NCBI RefSeq assembly: GCF_009938165.1
Contig: NZ_AP019649.1
Coordinates: 1,054,001 to 1,118,000, forward strand
From: Vibrio taketomensis
GTDB taxonomy: Bacteria > Pseudomonadota > Gammaproteobacteria > Enterobacterales > Vibrionaceae
Length of the DNA: 64,000 bases
Direction of reading: 5' to 3'
Positions 27,226 through 35,691 of this stretch are shown in pieces (the stretch's first letter is position 1; the number at the start of each line of letters is the position of its first letter). The translations under genes and the position numbers were made by a program. Below the pieces are notes generated by a model that ran no database searches, was not told where the DNA came from, and saw only the letters and a list, made by a program, of their open reading frames with translations.

Positions 27226-27696
27226 ATGAATATTTTCGTATTAGACAACAACATCAATAAGTGCGCGCAATACCACTGCGATCAACACGTGGTCAAAATG
27301 ATTCTCGAGAGCGTGCAATTACTTTGCACGGCGCTAAACAAAAAAGGCTTTACGACACCGTATAAATCAACCCACGTTAAGCACCCGTGTGTCTACTGGG
27401 TGGAAGAGTCGTACGACAACTTTCTCTGGCTCAAAGATCTCACCTTAGCGCTGAACAAGGAATACAAATATCGCTATCGCAAAGAGCAAGATCATAAGTC
27501 GATCGCGGTGCTAGAACAGATCAGCCATATTCAATTCCCTGCCAAGGGTCTAACGCCATTTCCACAAGCAATGCCAGATGAATACAAAGTCGAGAATGAT
27601 CCGATTCAGGCTTATCGAAACTTTTACTTGGGTGATAAAGCGAAGTTTGCTAAGTGGACTCGTCGTTCCGTACCTGAGTGGTTTGCAGCCTCGTGA
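27226..27696 (+). CDS. Pyrimidine dimer DNA glycosylase-like / hypothetical protein
   Basis: 156 residues beginning MNIFVLDNNINKCAQYHCDQ, rich in His and Trp, with HVVKMILESVQLL and WTRRSVPEWF near the end. The beginning resembles a small family sometimes annotated as pyrimidine-dimer DNA glycosylase (Pyr_excise), but I could not confirm catalytic residues. The start at 27226 is clean; no close neighbours share an operon. Confidence 0.6.
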   Translation: MNIFVLDNNINKCAQYHCDQHVVKMILESVQLLCTALNKKGFTTPYKSTHVKHPCVYWVEESYDNFLWLKDLTLALNKEYKYRYRKEQDHKSIAVLEQISHIQFPAKGLTPFPQAMPDEYKVENDPIQAYRNFYLGDKAKFAKWTRRSVPEWFAAS

Positions 27697-27772
27697 AATA
27701 AGCTGGATGTGTTGTTGCACCCTCTAAAACAATACGTTGTAATGTCCTCGTTTAAATCTAAGGAGCGACGTT

Positions 27773-28159
27773 GTGATTTTAGAGGGCATTCATCATGTGG
27801 CCATCATTTGTTCAGATTATGCAGAGTCAAAACGATTTTACACCCAAGTTCTGGGCTTAAAAGTGATTGCTGAGACTTACCGAGAGCAAAGACAATCTTA
27901 CAAGCTGGATCTTGCCATGCCCAATGGTAATCAAATTGAGTTGTTTTCCTTCCCGAATGCTCCCAAAAGAGTGAGCGGACCTGAAGCGCAAGGATTGAGG
28001 CATCTTGCTTTTGTGGTGCAATCTGTTGAGGAGTCCGTCAAATATCTGCAGTCGCAGGGCGTTGAGGTTGAACCCATTCGTATTGATGAACTCACCGGAA
28101 AACCATTTACTTTTTTCAAAGACCCAGATGATCTGCCGCTGGAGCTGTATCAGGCTTAG
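27773..28159 (+). CDS. VOC-fold glyoxalase-like protein (YaeR type)
   Basis: 128 residues from a GTG at 27773 with AAGGAGCG upstream. Begins GIHHVAIICSDYAESKRFYT, a vicinal-oxygen-chelate metalloprotein signature, and ends KPFTFFKDPDDLPLELYQA with the second metal-binding glutamate. Conserved His at the start, GNQIELFSFP, and LRHLAFVV complete the fold. Reaction unknown; relatives include methylglyoxal and dioxygenase types. Confidence 0.85.
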   Translation: MILEGIHHVAIICSDYAESKRFYTQVLGLKVIAETYREQRQSYKLDLAMPNGNQIELFSFPNAPKRVSGPEAQGLRHLAFVVQSVEESVKYLQSQGVEVEPIRIDELTGKPFTFFKDPDDLPLELYQA

Positions 28160-28181
28160 CGAATTAACCGTGAATAGTCGG

Positions 28182-28532
28182 TTACAGTAAGCTGACCCCA
28201 AAGTGTTTCGCAACAAGGTTGGTAATGGCAAAGCAGGTTATGGAGACGACACAGCTAATCAGCAGTGTCAGCCAAAAGGAATACTTGCTCAGCAAATAAG
28301 GAAACAGCAGAAACATGGGCAGGGTTGGTACCACAAACCAAAAGGTATAAAACGCATGGTTGGCGAGTTTCTCGTGACCTTGCCCTTCAATGTACATCCA
28401 GATCAACGCTAATATGGTGACCGTTGGCAAGGCAGCAACTAATGCGCCTAATCGGTCACTGCGTTTAGCCACTTCTGAAATCAGCACTACGAGCGCGGCT
28501 GTCACCCCATATTTAAACAAGATCCATAACAC
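28182..28532 (-). CDS. DUF3147-like small membrane protein
   Basis: 116 residues with four hydrophobic helices (about 8-23, 30-48, 62-82, 86-108), starting MLWILFKYGVTAALVVLISE. Matches the DUF3147 family in size and in the SEVAKRSDRLGALVAALP motif. The role is unknown. It is convergent with the VOC gene, 22 bases from its stop. Confidence 0.75.
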   Translation of the reverse strand: MLWILFKYGVTAALVVLISEVAKRSDRLGALVAALPTVTILALIWMYIEGQGHEKLANHAFYTFWFVVPTLPMFLLFPYLLSKYSFWLTLLISCVVSITCFAITNLVAKHFGVSLL

Positions 28533-28586
28533 GGCTAAATTCCTTTCAATCCAATATCCAATACTGTAACCACCTGAGTATATAGC

Positions 28587-28988
28587 TTAATTGAGTAGGA
28601 CTGTGGCGGAAACACTAATTTCAATTGTTGGTGATAGCATGAGGCATACGTGGCAGTATTTTTCGATGGCTTGATTCGCCGCCTCAATAATGACCGCTTC
28701 TGTCATATTTGGCGCCTTAACTGAAAAATGCAGGTTCGCGGTTTTGTACAAACGTGGTTCTTCATCGGTCAGAGTATAGCTGACTTCATTTTGCAAGCTT
28801 TGAATGGCATAACCTTGCTGTTGTAATTGCAATACCACATCCGTCGCGCTGCACGAACCTAGTGCAGACAATAACAGTTCGGTTGGGCAAGGCGCTGCTT
28901 GATTGTTGGCATCGACATTGAGTTCAAATCCTTTATTCGTCGTGATCTTGAATTGGCACTCAGTGTTCCATTTGACGTTAATTGTCAT
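28587..28988 (-). CDS. OsmC-family peroxiredoxin-like protein
   Basis: 133 residues. The OsmC family uses two cysteines to reduce hydroperoxides: here GSCSATD near residue 45 and KYCHVCLMLSP near residue 110. The second pair position has two cysteines, so a redox role is plausible. A short hydrophobic core and normal length support the call. The minus-strand start at 28988 is clean. It is 211 bases from the divergent IclR regulator and may be controlled together with it. Confidence 0.8.
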   Translation of the reverse strand: MTINVKWNTECQFKITTNKGFELNVDANNQAAPCPTELLLSALGSCSATDVVLQLQQQGYAIQSLQNEVSYTLTDEEPRLYKTANLHFSVKAPNMTEAVIIEAANQAIEKYCHVCLMLSPTIEISVSATVLLN

Positions 28989-29198
28989 TATTGCGTTCTC
29001 TTCTGCTCGTTATATGGTCAGATCGAATCAAGTCGCCTTTCCATTTTGTGGATTTACCCACGGATTCAATTGTTTCAGAAAAAGTTTTCTTGCTTGGTGA
29101 GAATTGGTGACTATTTGCGCGTTGACCGAACAAATCGTATTCGATTAATTATTCGTTATAGAAATGGAACAGGGAGTTCCATATAACGGAACAACGGT

Positions 29199-29933
29199 AT
29201 GTTAGACAAGGTCGCCCTCGTTATTGCTCAGTATCAAATTCCTGGAAGCTATAACGGATTCTCATATTCTGAGTTGCTCACTTACACCAAGTTACCAAAG
29301 AGTACTTTGTCACGTTTGTTGGCAAATCTTGTTGCGTCGGGTTTTCTGGAACGCGATAAGCAAGGCAAGTTTGTGCTAGGCAATTTAATCATCGCATCGG
29401 CGACCAATGTCCTCTCCAGTAATTTAATTGACATCGCATCGGAATTAATGGGCAACTTGTCACGTGAGACGGGTTTAGCGGGATACATTTCGGTGTTATC
29501 AGGTCACAGCGTGATTGTGACTCGCTCTTATTCTGGCAATCGTCTTCAACCTCAATTTGTCTCTCCTGTTGGTTGCCGCGTTTGTGCCGCGCAAACCGCG
29601 GTAGGCCGTGCCATTTTGTCACGAATGGACAAAGCCGTCGTACTTGACGTATTGACCGAGCATTATGCCGAGTACGACGCATTTCAAATTGCCGCGCAAA
29701 TCAAAATGGCGGATTCCAGCCGATGTATCAAAACAGAGGGTGAATTTATCACTGGCGTGGGCACGTTGGCGACGAACGTTCGCCACCCTATGACAGGCGA
29801 TGTGGTGGGACTTTGTTTGTCCTATCCACAAGATCAGTTAGAAACAGATGTATTAGTGAGTGCAGAGCAGGCACTGCTTGGTGTTGCACGTAGAGTTGGT
29901 GTCCAAGTCAAAGACACGTATTGGGTTGAGTAA
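29199..29933 (+). CDS. IclR-family transcriptional regulator
   Basis: 244 residues: a winged-helix region at about 1-65 (YSELLTYTKLPKSTLSRLLA) and a C-terminal effector domain at about 90-240. IclR regulators usually control the adjacent catabolic operon in response to its substrate. Here the next gene starts five bases after the stop, so the regulator is probably in the same transcript as the enzymes. Confidence 0.85.
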   Translation: MLDKVALVIAQYQIPGSYNGFSYSELLTYTKLPKSTLSRLLANLVASGFLERDKQGKFVLGNLIIASATNVLSSNLIDIASELMGNLSRETGLAGYISVLSGHSVIVTRSYSGNRLQPQFVSPVGCRVCAAQTAVGRAILSRMDKAVVLDVLTEHYAEYDAFQIAAQIKMADSSRCIKTEGEFITGVGTLATNVRHPMTGDVVGLCLSYPQDQLETDVLVSAEQALLGVARRVGVQVKDTYWVE

Positions 29934-29938
29934 TCATT

Positions 29939-30862
29939 ATGATTTTAAAACAAACATTAACCACATTGGACTTGTTAGATTGTCCAAATGTAGACGGCAC
30001 AGTCATTAAGAATTACTTCGCTCAATATGAAGGAGTGGACTGCACGGTAAGCACGATTCATGGCAAAAAAGGTAAAACGGATTTCGTTCGCATCGTTATT
30101 CCAGGGCTTAATGGCAAGTTAAGCGGTGGTCAATCACCGACGTTAGGTGTGATTGGTCGCTTAGGTGGTATTGGTGCAAGACCGACTCATGTTGGATTGG
30201 TATCTGATGCAGATGGCGCAGTTGCTGCCATTGCGACAGCAATGAAGTTGGCGGAAATGTTCCAACGTGGTGATCGCATTCAGTCAGATGTGATCATTAC
30301 CACGCATATTTGCCCTGATGCACCGACATTCCCTCACAAACCGGTCGACTTTATGGACTCTCCAGTGTCAATGGTCGAAATGAATCAACATGAGGTCGAT
30401 CCGGCATGCGATGCGATTATCTCTGTTGATACAACCAAGGGGAACCGCATTATCAACCATAAAGGTATCGCGATTTCACCAACGGTTATGCAGGGTGTGA
30501 TTTTGCATGTGGCAGAGGACATGGTGCGTATCGTCGAGACTTGTACCGGTCAACCTGCGGTGACATTTCCACTCTCAATGCTAGACATTACGCCATACGG
30601 CAATGGTTTGTATCACATTAACAGTATTTTACAGCCAGCCGTCGCTGCGCAATGTCCGGTTGTTGGCTTGGCGATTACCGCAGCGGTTGCTGTTCCGGGA
30701 TGCGCAACGGGTGCAAGCCATGCGACCGATATTGCTCTGGCCGCTTCAGTATGTGTTGAAACTGCGAAACAGATGAGCGCTGGTAATTGTAAGTTCTTCT
30801 GTACTGAGCAAGTCGAAATCTTCCGTAATTTATACGGCAGTATGCAGCATCTTCAAAGTTGA
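29939..30862 (+). CDS. DUF1177 family protein
   Basis: 307 residues. I recognise DUF1177 by the overall sequence: KLSGGQSPTLGVIGRLGGIG, TTHICPDAPTFPHKPVDFMD, VDTTKGNRIINHKG and LDITPYGNGLYHIN. His/Asp-rich stretches (HICPDAP, HKPVD) could bind metal. It is the first enzyme-like gene of the operon, just behind the IclR regulator. The biochemical activity is not established to my knowledge. Genome context here, with permease, nitrilase and racemase, suggests catabolism of a cyclic amide or ureide (inference). Confidence 0.75.
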   Translation: MILKQTLTTLDLLDCPNVDGTVIKNYFAQYEGVDCTVSTIHGKKGKTDFVRIVIPGLNGKLSGGQSPTLGVIGRLGGIGARPTHVGLVSDADGAVAAIATAMKLAEMFQRGDRIQSDVIITTHICPDAPTFPHKPVDFMDSPVSMVEMNQHEVDPACDAIISVDTTKGNRIINHKGIAISPTVMQGVILHVAEDMVRIVETCTGQPAVTFPLSMLDITPYGNGLYHINSILQPAVAAQCPVVGLAITAAVAVPGCATGASHATDIALAASVCVETAKQMSAGNCKFFCTEQVEIFRNLYGSMQHLQS

Positions 30863-30908
30863 TGTGTGCGGCTTAGATGAATTCAAATCTAGTTAAAAGG
30901 AATAAACT

Positions 30909-32156
30909 ATGAAAGAGAATGAAAATCTCATTAACAACCCGGTCCCCATGGACCAACGTATCGGCTGGAAAGCGCCATTAATTAACTTCTTGGGCTGTAA
31001 TATTGCGCTAAGTGAGTTGATGGTTGGCGGCGCACTTATCGCAGGTATGAGTGTTTCTGGGTTAGTGACTGCGGCGATTATTGGTAACCTTATTTTGATC
31101 GTGGTTGCCACTATTCAAGGCAATATTGCGGCTCGTGAAGGTCTGAACACTTACGTATTAGCAACGGGTGCTTTTGGTAAAAAAGGCGGCGTGTGGATGA
31201 TTTCCTTGCTGCTTGGTTTTACCAGTTTTGGTTGGTTTGGTATTCAAGCCGGGGTTGCGGGCCTCTCTATTCAACAAATTTTCCCATCCGTAAACCTGAC
31301 TTTTGCCACTATTGTACTTGGCCTGTTGATGATGGTTGTGGCTGTATACGGCTTCTCGCTAATGGCAAAATTTAACGCTTTTGCATTACCACCTTTGATT
31401 TTGCTGATGATCTACGGTTTGTACAAAGCGATGTCCGTAGACAACAGCATTGCCATTAGTGATTACCAACCATTGGCTGAAAATGCGATTTCGATGTTAG
31501 ACGGTATCAATTTAGTGGTGGGTGTGGTGATCGTTGGTGCGGTTATTTCACCAGATTATTTACGCTATACCCGTAACGTGAAAGATGTGGCGATCATCGC
31601 GATTGTTGGCATTGGTTTTATCTCATTTATTCAACAGCTTTCTGCCGGCATTATGGCGATAAACTCACCAACCTGGGACATCACCGCTGTAATGGCTGAT
31701 TTAGGCATGGGGTGGGGGGCATTCTTAGTTCTACTCCTAGCGGCTTGGTCGACTAACTTGAGCAATGCCTATTCTGGTGGTTTGGCGCTGAAAAATATCT
31801 TCCCAGATGTGAATCGCTCAACGCTTACCTTGGTTGCAGGTTTAATTGGTACCGCTTTAGCAGCATCAGGTTTGATCTTTAAGTTCCAAATGTTCTTGTC
31901 GGTACTGAGTATCGCCGTGCCTGCAGTCGCTGGGGTTATGTGGGCAGAATATTACCTGATCCAAGGTAAGAAGTTTGTTCAACGTGAAGGCTTCAACTGG
32001 TTTGCAGTCGGCGCTTGGGTGTTGGGCTTTGCAGTATCGATGCTTTCCAATAAATACGGTTTTGGTTTACCGCCAGTGAATGCGATCTTGGTTTCGGGTA
32101 TCGCTTATTGGTTGGTGATGTCACGTCTTGAAGTCGCAAAAGTACAGCCTCAGTAA
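30909..32156 (+). CDS. NCS1-family permease (cytosine/purine/hydantoin type)
   Basis: 415 residues with 12 predicted helices, beginning after a short polar tail with GWKAPLINFLGCNIALSELM. NCS1 permeases take up nucleobases, allantoin or hydantoins. Its place between DUF1177 and a nitrilase/racemase pair points to uptake of the substrate those enzymes degrade. AAAGGAA is eight bases before the ATG. Substrate cannot be read from the sequence. Confidence 0.85.
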   Translation: MKENENLINNPVPMDQRIGWKAPLINFLGCNIALSELMVGGALIAGMSVSGLVTAAIIGNLILIVVATIQGNIAAREGLNTYVLATGAFGKKGGVWMISLLLGFTSFGWFGIQAGVAGLSIQQIFPSVNLTFATIVLGLLMMVVAVYGFSLMAKFNAFALPPLILLMIYGLYKAMSVDNSIAISDYQPLAENAISMLDGINLVVGVVIVGAVISPDYLRYTRNVKDVAIIAIVGIGFISFIQQLSAGIMAINSPTWDITAVMADLGMGWGAFLVLLLAAWSTNLSNAYSGGLALKNIFPDVNRSTLTLVAGLIGTALAASGLIFKFQMFLSVLSIAVPAVAGVMWAEYYLIQGKKFVQREGFNWFAVGAWVLGFAVSMLSNKYGFGLPPVNAILVSGIAYWLVMSRLEVAKVQPQ

Positions 32157-32180
32157 TAAGAGCATGACTTGGAGTATAGA

Positions 32181-32981
32181 ATGACGACAAAACTTCAGTT
32201 AGCCATGATCCAGCCGGGCGGTAAGCCTGGCGAGGTCGAGCAAAACATTGAATTGGCTATCGCACAATGCCGTGCCGCGGCTGAGAAAGGCGCGAACTTT
32301 TTGTGCCTTCCTGAGCTTTTCAATACTGGCTACCACTTACAGTATTTAGCACATGACACGATTACCTTAGGCGAGCAGTGGTACAAATCTACGGTTGAGC
32401 GATTTTCAGCGTTAGCGAAAGAGCTCGAAGCTTATATTGTTTGCCCGATAGTCGAGCCAACGTCAATGCCAGGTGTGGCATTAAACAGTGCATTGTTATT
32501 TGACGATCAAGGTGTGTTAGTGACTAGCTACGCTAAGTCACATCTTTGGGCACTTGAAGCCTCATATTTTTGTGCGGGTAACCGTATTGAAGCGATTGAT
32601 ACCAAGTTCGGCCGCATTGGCTTATTAATTTGCTATGACATTGGCTTCCCTGAAGCGGCTCGTACGCTATGCAAAGATGGTGTGGAGCTCCTCATCGTGC
32701 CAGCGGCTTGGCGTATTCAAGATAAAGATATGTGGGATTTAAATCTTCGTCAGCGCGCGTTGGAAAACAACTTTTTTGTGGTGGGTATCAACGCAGCAAT
32801 GGATTTTGAAGGTTTAAACCTATTTGGTCATAGCTACGCTTGTGATCCTCGTGGAACGGTCATCGCGCAAATGGATCAGCAAGTAGGGCATCAATTAGTC
32901 GAGTTGGATTTAACGCAAGTTAAAGCCTTTCGCCAAGAGATCCCTTACTTAAAAGATCGCCGTCCAGATTTATATCGATAG
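32181..32981 (+). CDS. Nitrilase-superfamily amidohydrolase (N-carbamoylase-like)
   Basis: 266 residues with the catalytic triad clear: Glu in FLCLPELFNTGY, Lys in YAKSHLWALE, Cys in LLICYDIGFPEAARTL. Members hydrolyse nitriles, amides or N-carbamoyl amino acids. ATG at 32181 is preferred because GGAG sits seven bases upstream, while the 12-base-longer alternative begins with TTG. It forms an operon with the permease upstream; a terminator-like stem (32991) lies between it and the racemase gene. Confidence 0.85.
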   Translation: MTTKLQLAMIQPGGKPGEVEQNIELAIAQCRAAAEKGANFLCLPELFNTGYHLQYLAHDTITLGEQWYKSTVERFSALAKELEAYIVCPIVEPTSMPGVALNSALLFDDQGVLVTSYAKSHLWALEASYFCAGNRIEAIDTKFGRIGLLICYDIGFPEAARTLCKDGVELLIVPAAWRIQDKDMWDLNLRQRALENNFFVVGINAAMDFEGLNLFGHSYACDPRGTVIAQMDQQVGHQLVELDLTQVKAFRQEIPYLKDRRPDLYR

Positions 32982-32990
32982 TCATCCCTC

Positions 32991-33024
32991 AATAAGGCAC
33001 CAAATGGACTTGGTGTCTTATTTT
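32991..33024 (+). terminator. Stem-loop between nitrilase and racemase genes
   Basis: AATAAGGCACCAA pairs with TTGGTGTCTTATT around six bases, with TT following. Probably an intra-operon terminator or attenuator that lowers downstream expression. Confidence 0.6.
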
Positions 33025-33051
33025 CTCACACTGGCTTTCTAAGAGGCAGCA

Positions 33052-33690
33052 ATGAAGAATAAAACCATTGGTTTGATTCGCGTCCTTTCGGGACAGTCTA
33101 AAGAATTTCTAGCGATTCAAGAGCAGCTTGTCAGTTCATACACTGGATGTCGAGTGGTGAGCTTTTGTATTGATGATCAACCACAAGGGATCAATAGCGC
33201 AGAAACCCTCGCTTGTGCCGTGCCTAAAGTGGTGGCATTGGCTCATGCCAATCAAGATAAAGTGGATGGCATGATTATTAGCTGCACTTCAGACCCAGCA
33301 GTAAGAGAGCTAAAGCGTTCGTTAGATATTCCTGTCGTTGGTGCTGGGGAGTCTTGTTTTACGCAAGCATTTAGTATTGGTGAGCATCTCGGTGGCATTG
33401 GTATAGAGCCATATCAACCAGAAAGTATTAGCGACTTAGCAAAATCCTATCAATGTGAAGTCACGTATCGACAACCGACGGACGTGATAGATACCAATAC
33501 TCTGGAAGATAACCTAGATAAGGTTACTGACAACATTCTTCGCCTGCAAAGAGAAGGGTGTGATGCAGTGATGCTACTTTGCACTGGATTATCTAGCCTA
33601 GAGTACAGTCGTTACTATGCGCACCACTTTCGCATCGCGATTGTTGACCCACTTGAGGCAGCATCAGAAGCCATTATGCAGTTACTTTAA
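33052..33690 (+). CDS. Asp/Glu/hydantoin racemase family protein
   Basis: 212 residues with the two catalytic cysteines of this family in IISCTSDPAVRE and MLLCTGLSSLE. Related proteins include aspartate, glutamate and hydantoin racemases. A role in interconverting enantiomers of the operon's substrate is likely (inference). It lies 70 bases after the nitrilase stop and ends the operon. Confidence 0.8.
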   Translation: MKNKTIGLIRVLSGQSKEFLAIQEQLVSSYTGCRVVSFCIDDQPQGINSAETLACAVPKVVALAHANQDKVDGMIISCTSDPAVRELKRSLDIPVVGAGESCFTQAFSIGEHLGGIGIEPYQPESISDLAKSYQCEVTYRQPTDVIDTNTLEDNLDKVTDNILRLQREGCDAVMLLCTGLSSLEYSRYYAHHFRIAIVDPLEAASEAIMQLL

Positions 33691-33710
33691 CTGGAATAAA
33701 CTCAACTCAC

Positions 33711-34406
33711 CTATGGTAACTCAAAAATTAGGGCAGTACTGTTTGTAGTGCTCGGGTTATGGAGTTTCAGTTGGGTTTGATGCTCTACTTTTGCACCATC
33801 TCCTGCACTTATGGTGATGCCATCGACAAGCAACTCACTTTGAACTTGTTGTACATACATGTTCCGATTGAGTGGAATGTCAAACTCAAGGCTTTGGTTG
33901 GGAGCAAGGATCAATTGACGTAACGTGGCATCTTGTTTGATCTGCAGAGCGCCATTTTCACCGTCTGGTGTAGCAATGGTGGTTAACCCAAATTCTTGGC
34001 CAAAGTTTTTCTGTTGGTAGCTCGGCTTACCACCACGGGTGTTCGGTTCAATCCAGATTTGCAGTAACTGTAGCGGCTCACTATCTGATGCGTTGTATTC
34101 GCTATGATAAATCCCTTTTCCGGCAGACATTAACTGAAATTCGCCAGCGGGTAAGATCTCCACGTTACCTTCGCTATCTTGATGTCGAATCGCACCTTGA
34201 ATAATGTAGGTAATGATTTCCATATCGCGATGACCATGCGTATCAAAACCGGTATTTGGTTGAATAATATCATCGTTAATGACGCGCAAAGCGGAGAACC
34301 CCATATGCTCTGGGTCATAGTAACTACCAAACGAGAAACTGTGCTTGGTATTGAGCCAGCCAAAATCCAAATGCCCTCGATGTTCTGCTTTACGTAATGT
34401 GATCAT
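33711..34406 (-). CDS. Pirin family protein (YhaK-like)
   Basis: 231 residues, two cupin domains. Metal-binding residues of pirin are visible: HGHRDMEIITYI near residue 60 and then YHSEYNAS. AGGAG is seven bases before the ATG at 34406, which is therefore chosen over the in-frame start at 34490. Relatives include quercetinase-like enzymes and redox-sensitive pirins. No specific function can be read. Confidence 0.85.
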   Translation of the reverse strand: MITLRKAEHRGHLDFGWLNTKHSFSFGSYYDPEHMGFSALRVINDDIIQPNTGFDTHGHRDMEIITYIIQGAIRHQDSEGNVEILPAGEFQLMSAGKGIYHSEYNASDSEPLQLLQIWIEPNTRGGKPSYQQKNFGQEFGLTTIATPDGENGALQIKQDATLRQLILAPNQSLEFDIPLNRNMYVQQVQSELLVDGITISAGDGAKVEHQTQLKLHNPSTTNSTALIFELP

Positions 34407-34612
34407 AACCGTTCTCCTTTCATTGATTGCGATCAGTCTAAGCTGTGCAATCATCGAAAATAACGACGCAATTTCGTTCAACACCATCAAATAATTCGAA
34501 GGTCTATTGCCAAATTTCGTATCGGTGACGAGTTTGAGTAATAACCGCTAAGCACACTTTACTTTTGTATCTAAGGCAGACTAACTTATTGAGTAGTAAC
34601 AGGAGTGAATTT

Positions 34613-35173
34613 ATGGCTGAAATAATAATTAAAACTGACCGACCTAGGGTAGAGATGTTGTTTGCGAAATATCGTGATGTGATTGGCAATGATTACATGG
34701 GCTATCGCAATCATGTCTATCGCAACATTACGTATGCGATGTATTTTCTAGACAATGATGAGCAGTACGAACAATTGGTTGAAACCGCGTTTGTTTATCA
34801 CGATTTGGGATTATGGACGGATAAAGAGCTCGCTTATCTTGAACCTTCAGAAGCCATTGCTCTGGCGGATAACCAAACCCATCAATGGGGATTGGATCCC
34901 GATGCACTACGCGGTGCGATTCATTGGCATCATAAGATCTCGCCATACAAAGGGCCGCATCAAAAAGTGATCGAAGCGTGCCGTAAGGCGGATTGGATCG
35001 ATGCTTCAATGGGTAATGTGCGTAAAGGGCTAAGTAAAGAGCAAATTCGTCGAGTGGAAGCCGCATTCCCTAATGAAGGTTTTCACAAAACGCTGTTGCG
35101 TCTGACCAAAGATTTAGGCGGCTCGACGGTCGTCGGTAGCATTAAAGTCACACTCGGTATTGTTAAGCTCTAG
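34613..35173 (+). CDS. HD-domain phosphohydrolase-like protein
   Basis: 186 residues with HD-domain residues: YRNHVYRN, FVYHDLGLW (the HD pair) and AIHWHHKISP. AGGAG at a good distance from the ATG at 34613 fixes the start. HD proteins act as metal-dependent phosphohydrolases on nucleotides. The gene is divergent from the pirin gene. Confidence 0.75.
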   Translation: MAEIIIKTDRPRVEMLFAKYRDVIGNDYMGYRNHVYRNITYAMYFLDNDEQYEQLVETAFVYHDLGLWTDKELAYLEPSEAIALADNQTHQWGLDPDALRGAIHWHHKISPYKGPHQKVIEACRKADWIDASMGNVRKGLSKEQIRRVEAAFPNEGFHKTLLRLTKDLGGSTVVGSIKVTLGIVKL

Positions 35174-35190
35174 TTCTTTTGCTTTCCTTC

Positions 35191-35241
35191 TCCACACTCT
35201 TCACTGATACAAACAATGCAATTTAGCATGAAGGGTGTGGA
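35191..35241. other. Long inverted repeat in the pre-dms interval
   Basis: TCCACACTCTTCA pairs with TGAAGGGTGTGGA around 25 bases, 18 bases after the HD gene stop. No U-tract. The interval 35174-35691 holds this, the FNR box and no gene. Confidence 0.45.
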
Positions 35242-35467
35242 ACATTTTGCTTACGCTATCCTTTCATTTGTTCACAACTCGTCACAAAAATAATGATGAG
35301 TTGTCCGTTTTAACGACAATATCGCGCTCCCATAGCAAGCTTTATTTCACTGTTAACATTTTTAGCTCTTCCATCCTTAAAGCTTCTCAAAATGCCCCAA
35401 ACCACTGACACATTGGTTTCAAATTGCTCATAAATCACCAAATCAACGCGAAAACTCAGTGTGTATT

Positions 35468-35481
35468 TTGATTTAAATCAT
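35468..35481. promoter_or_regulatory. FNR box upstream of dmsA
   Basis: TTGAT-TTAA-ATCAT, one mismatch from the FNR consensus, at 211 bases upstream of dmsA. The operon encodes an anaerobic terminal reductase, so FNR activation is expected. Confidence 0.75.
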
Positions 35482-35691
35482 GAAAACTTAGATTCTGGTT
35501 TTTGTGGCACCACTTTTCCCCATAAATTTCTATTTCATTGGTTCACATTCATTTATATTTCTTCACCTCAAAAGTGGCTAGCACGTAAATAACGTCATTT
35601 ATTGTCACAAAACACGCTGATTTTCCTTACGAGGATATTCAACGTGAAACATAAAAATAAGCAATGAATCGCACAAGCGATGTGAGAAAAA

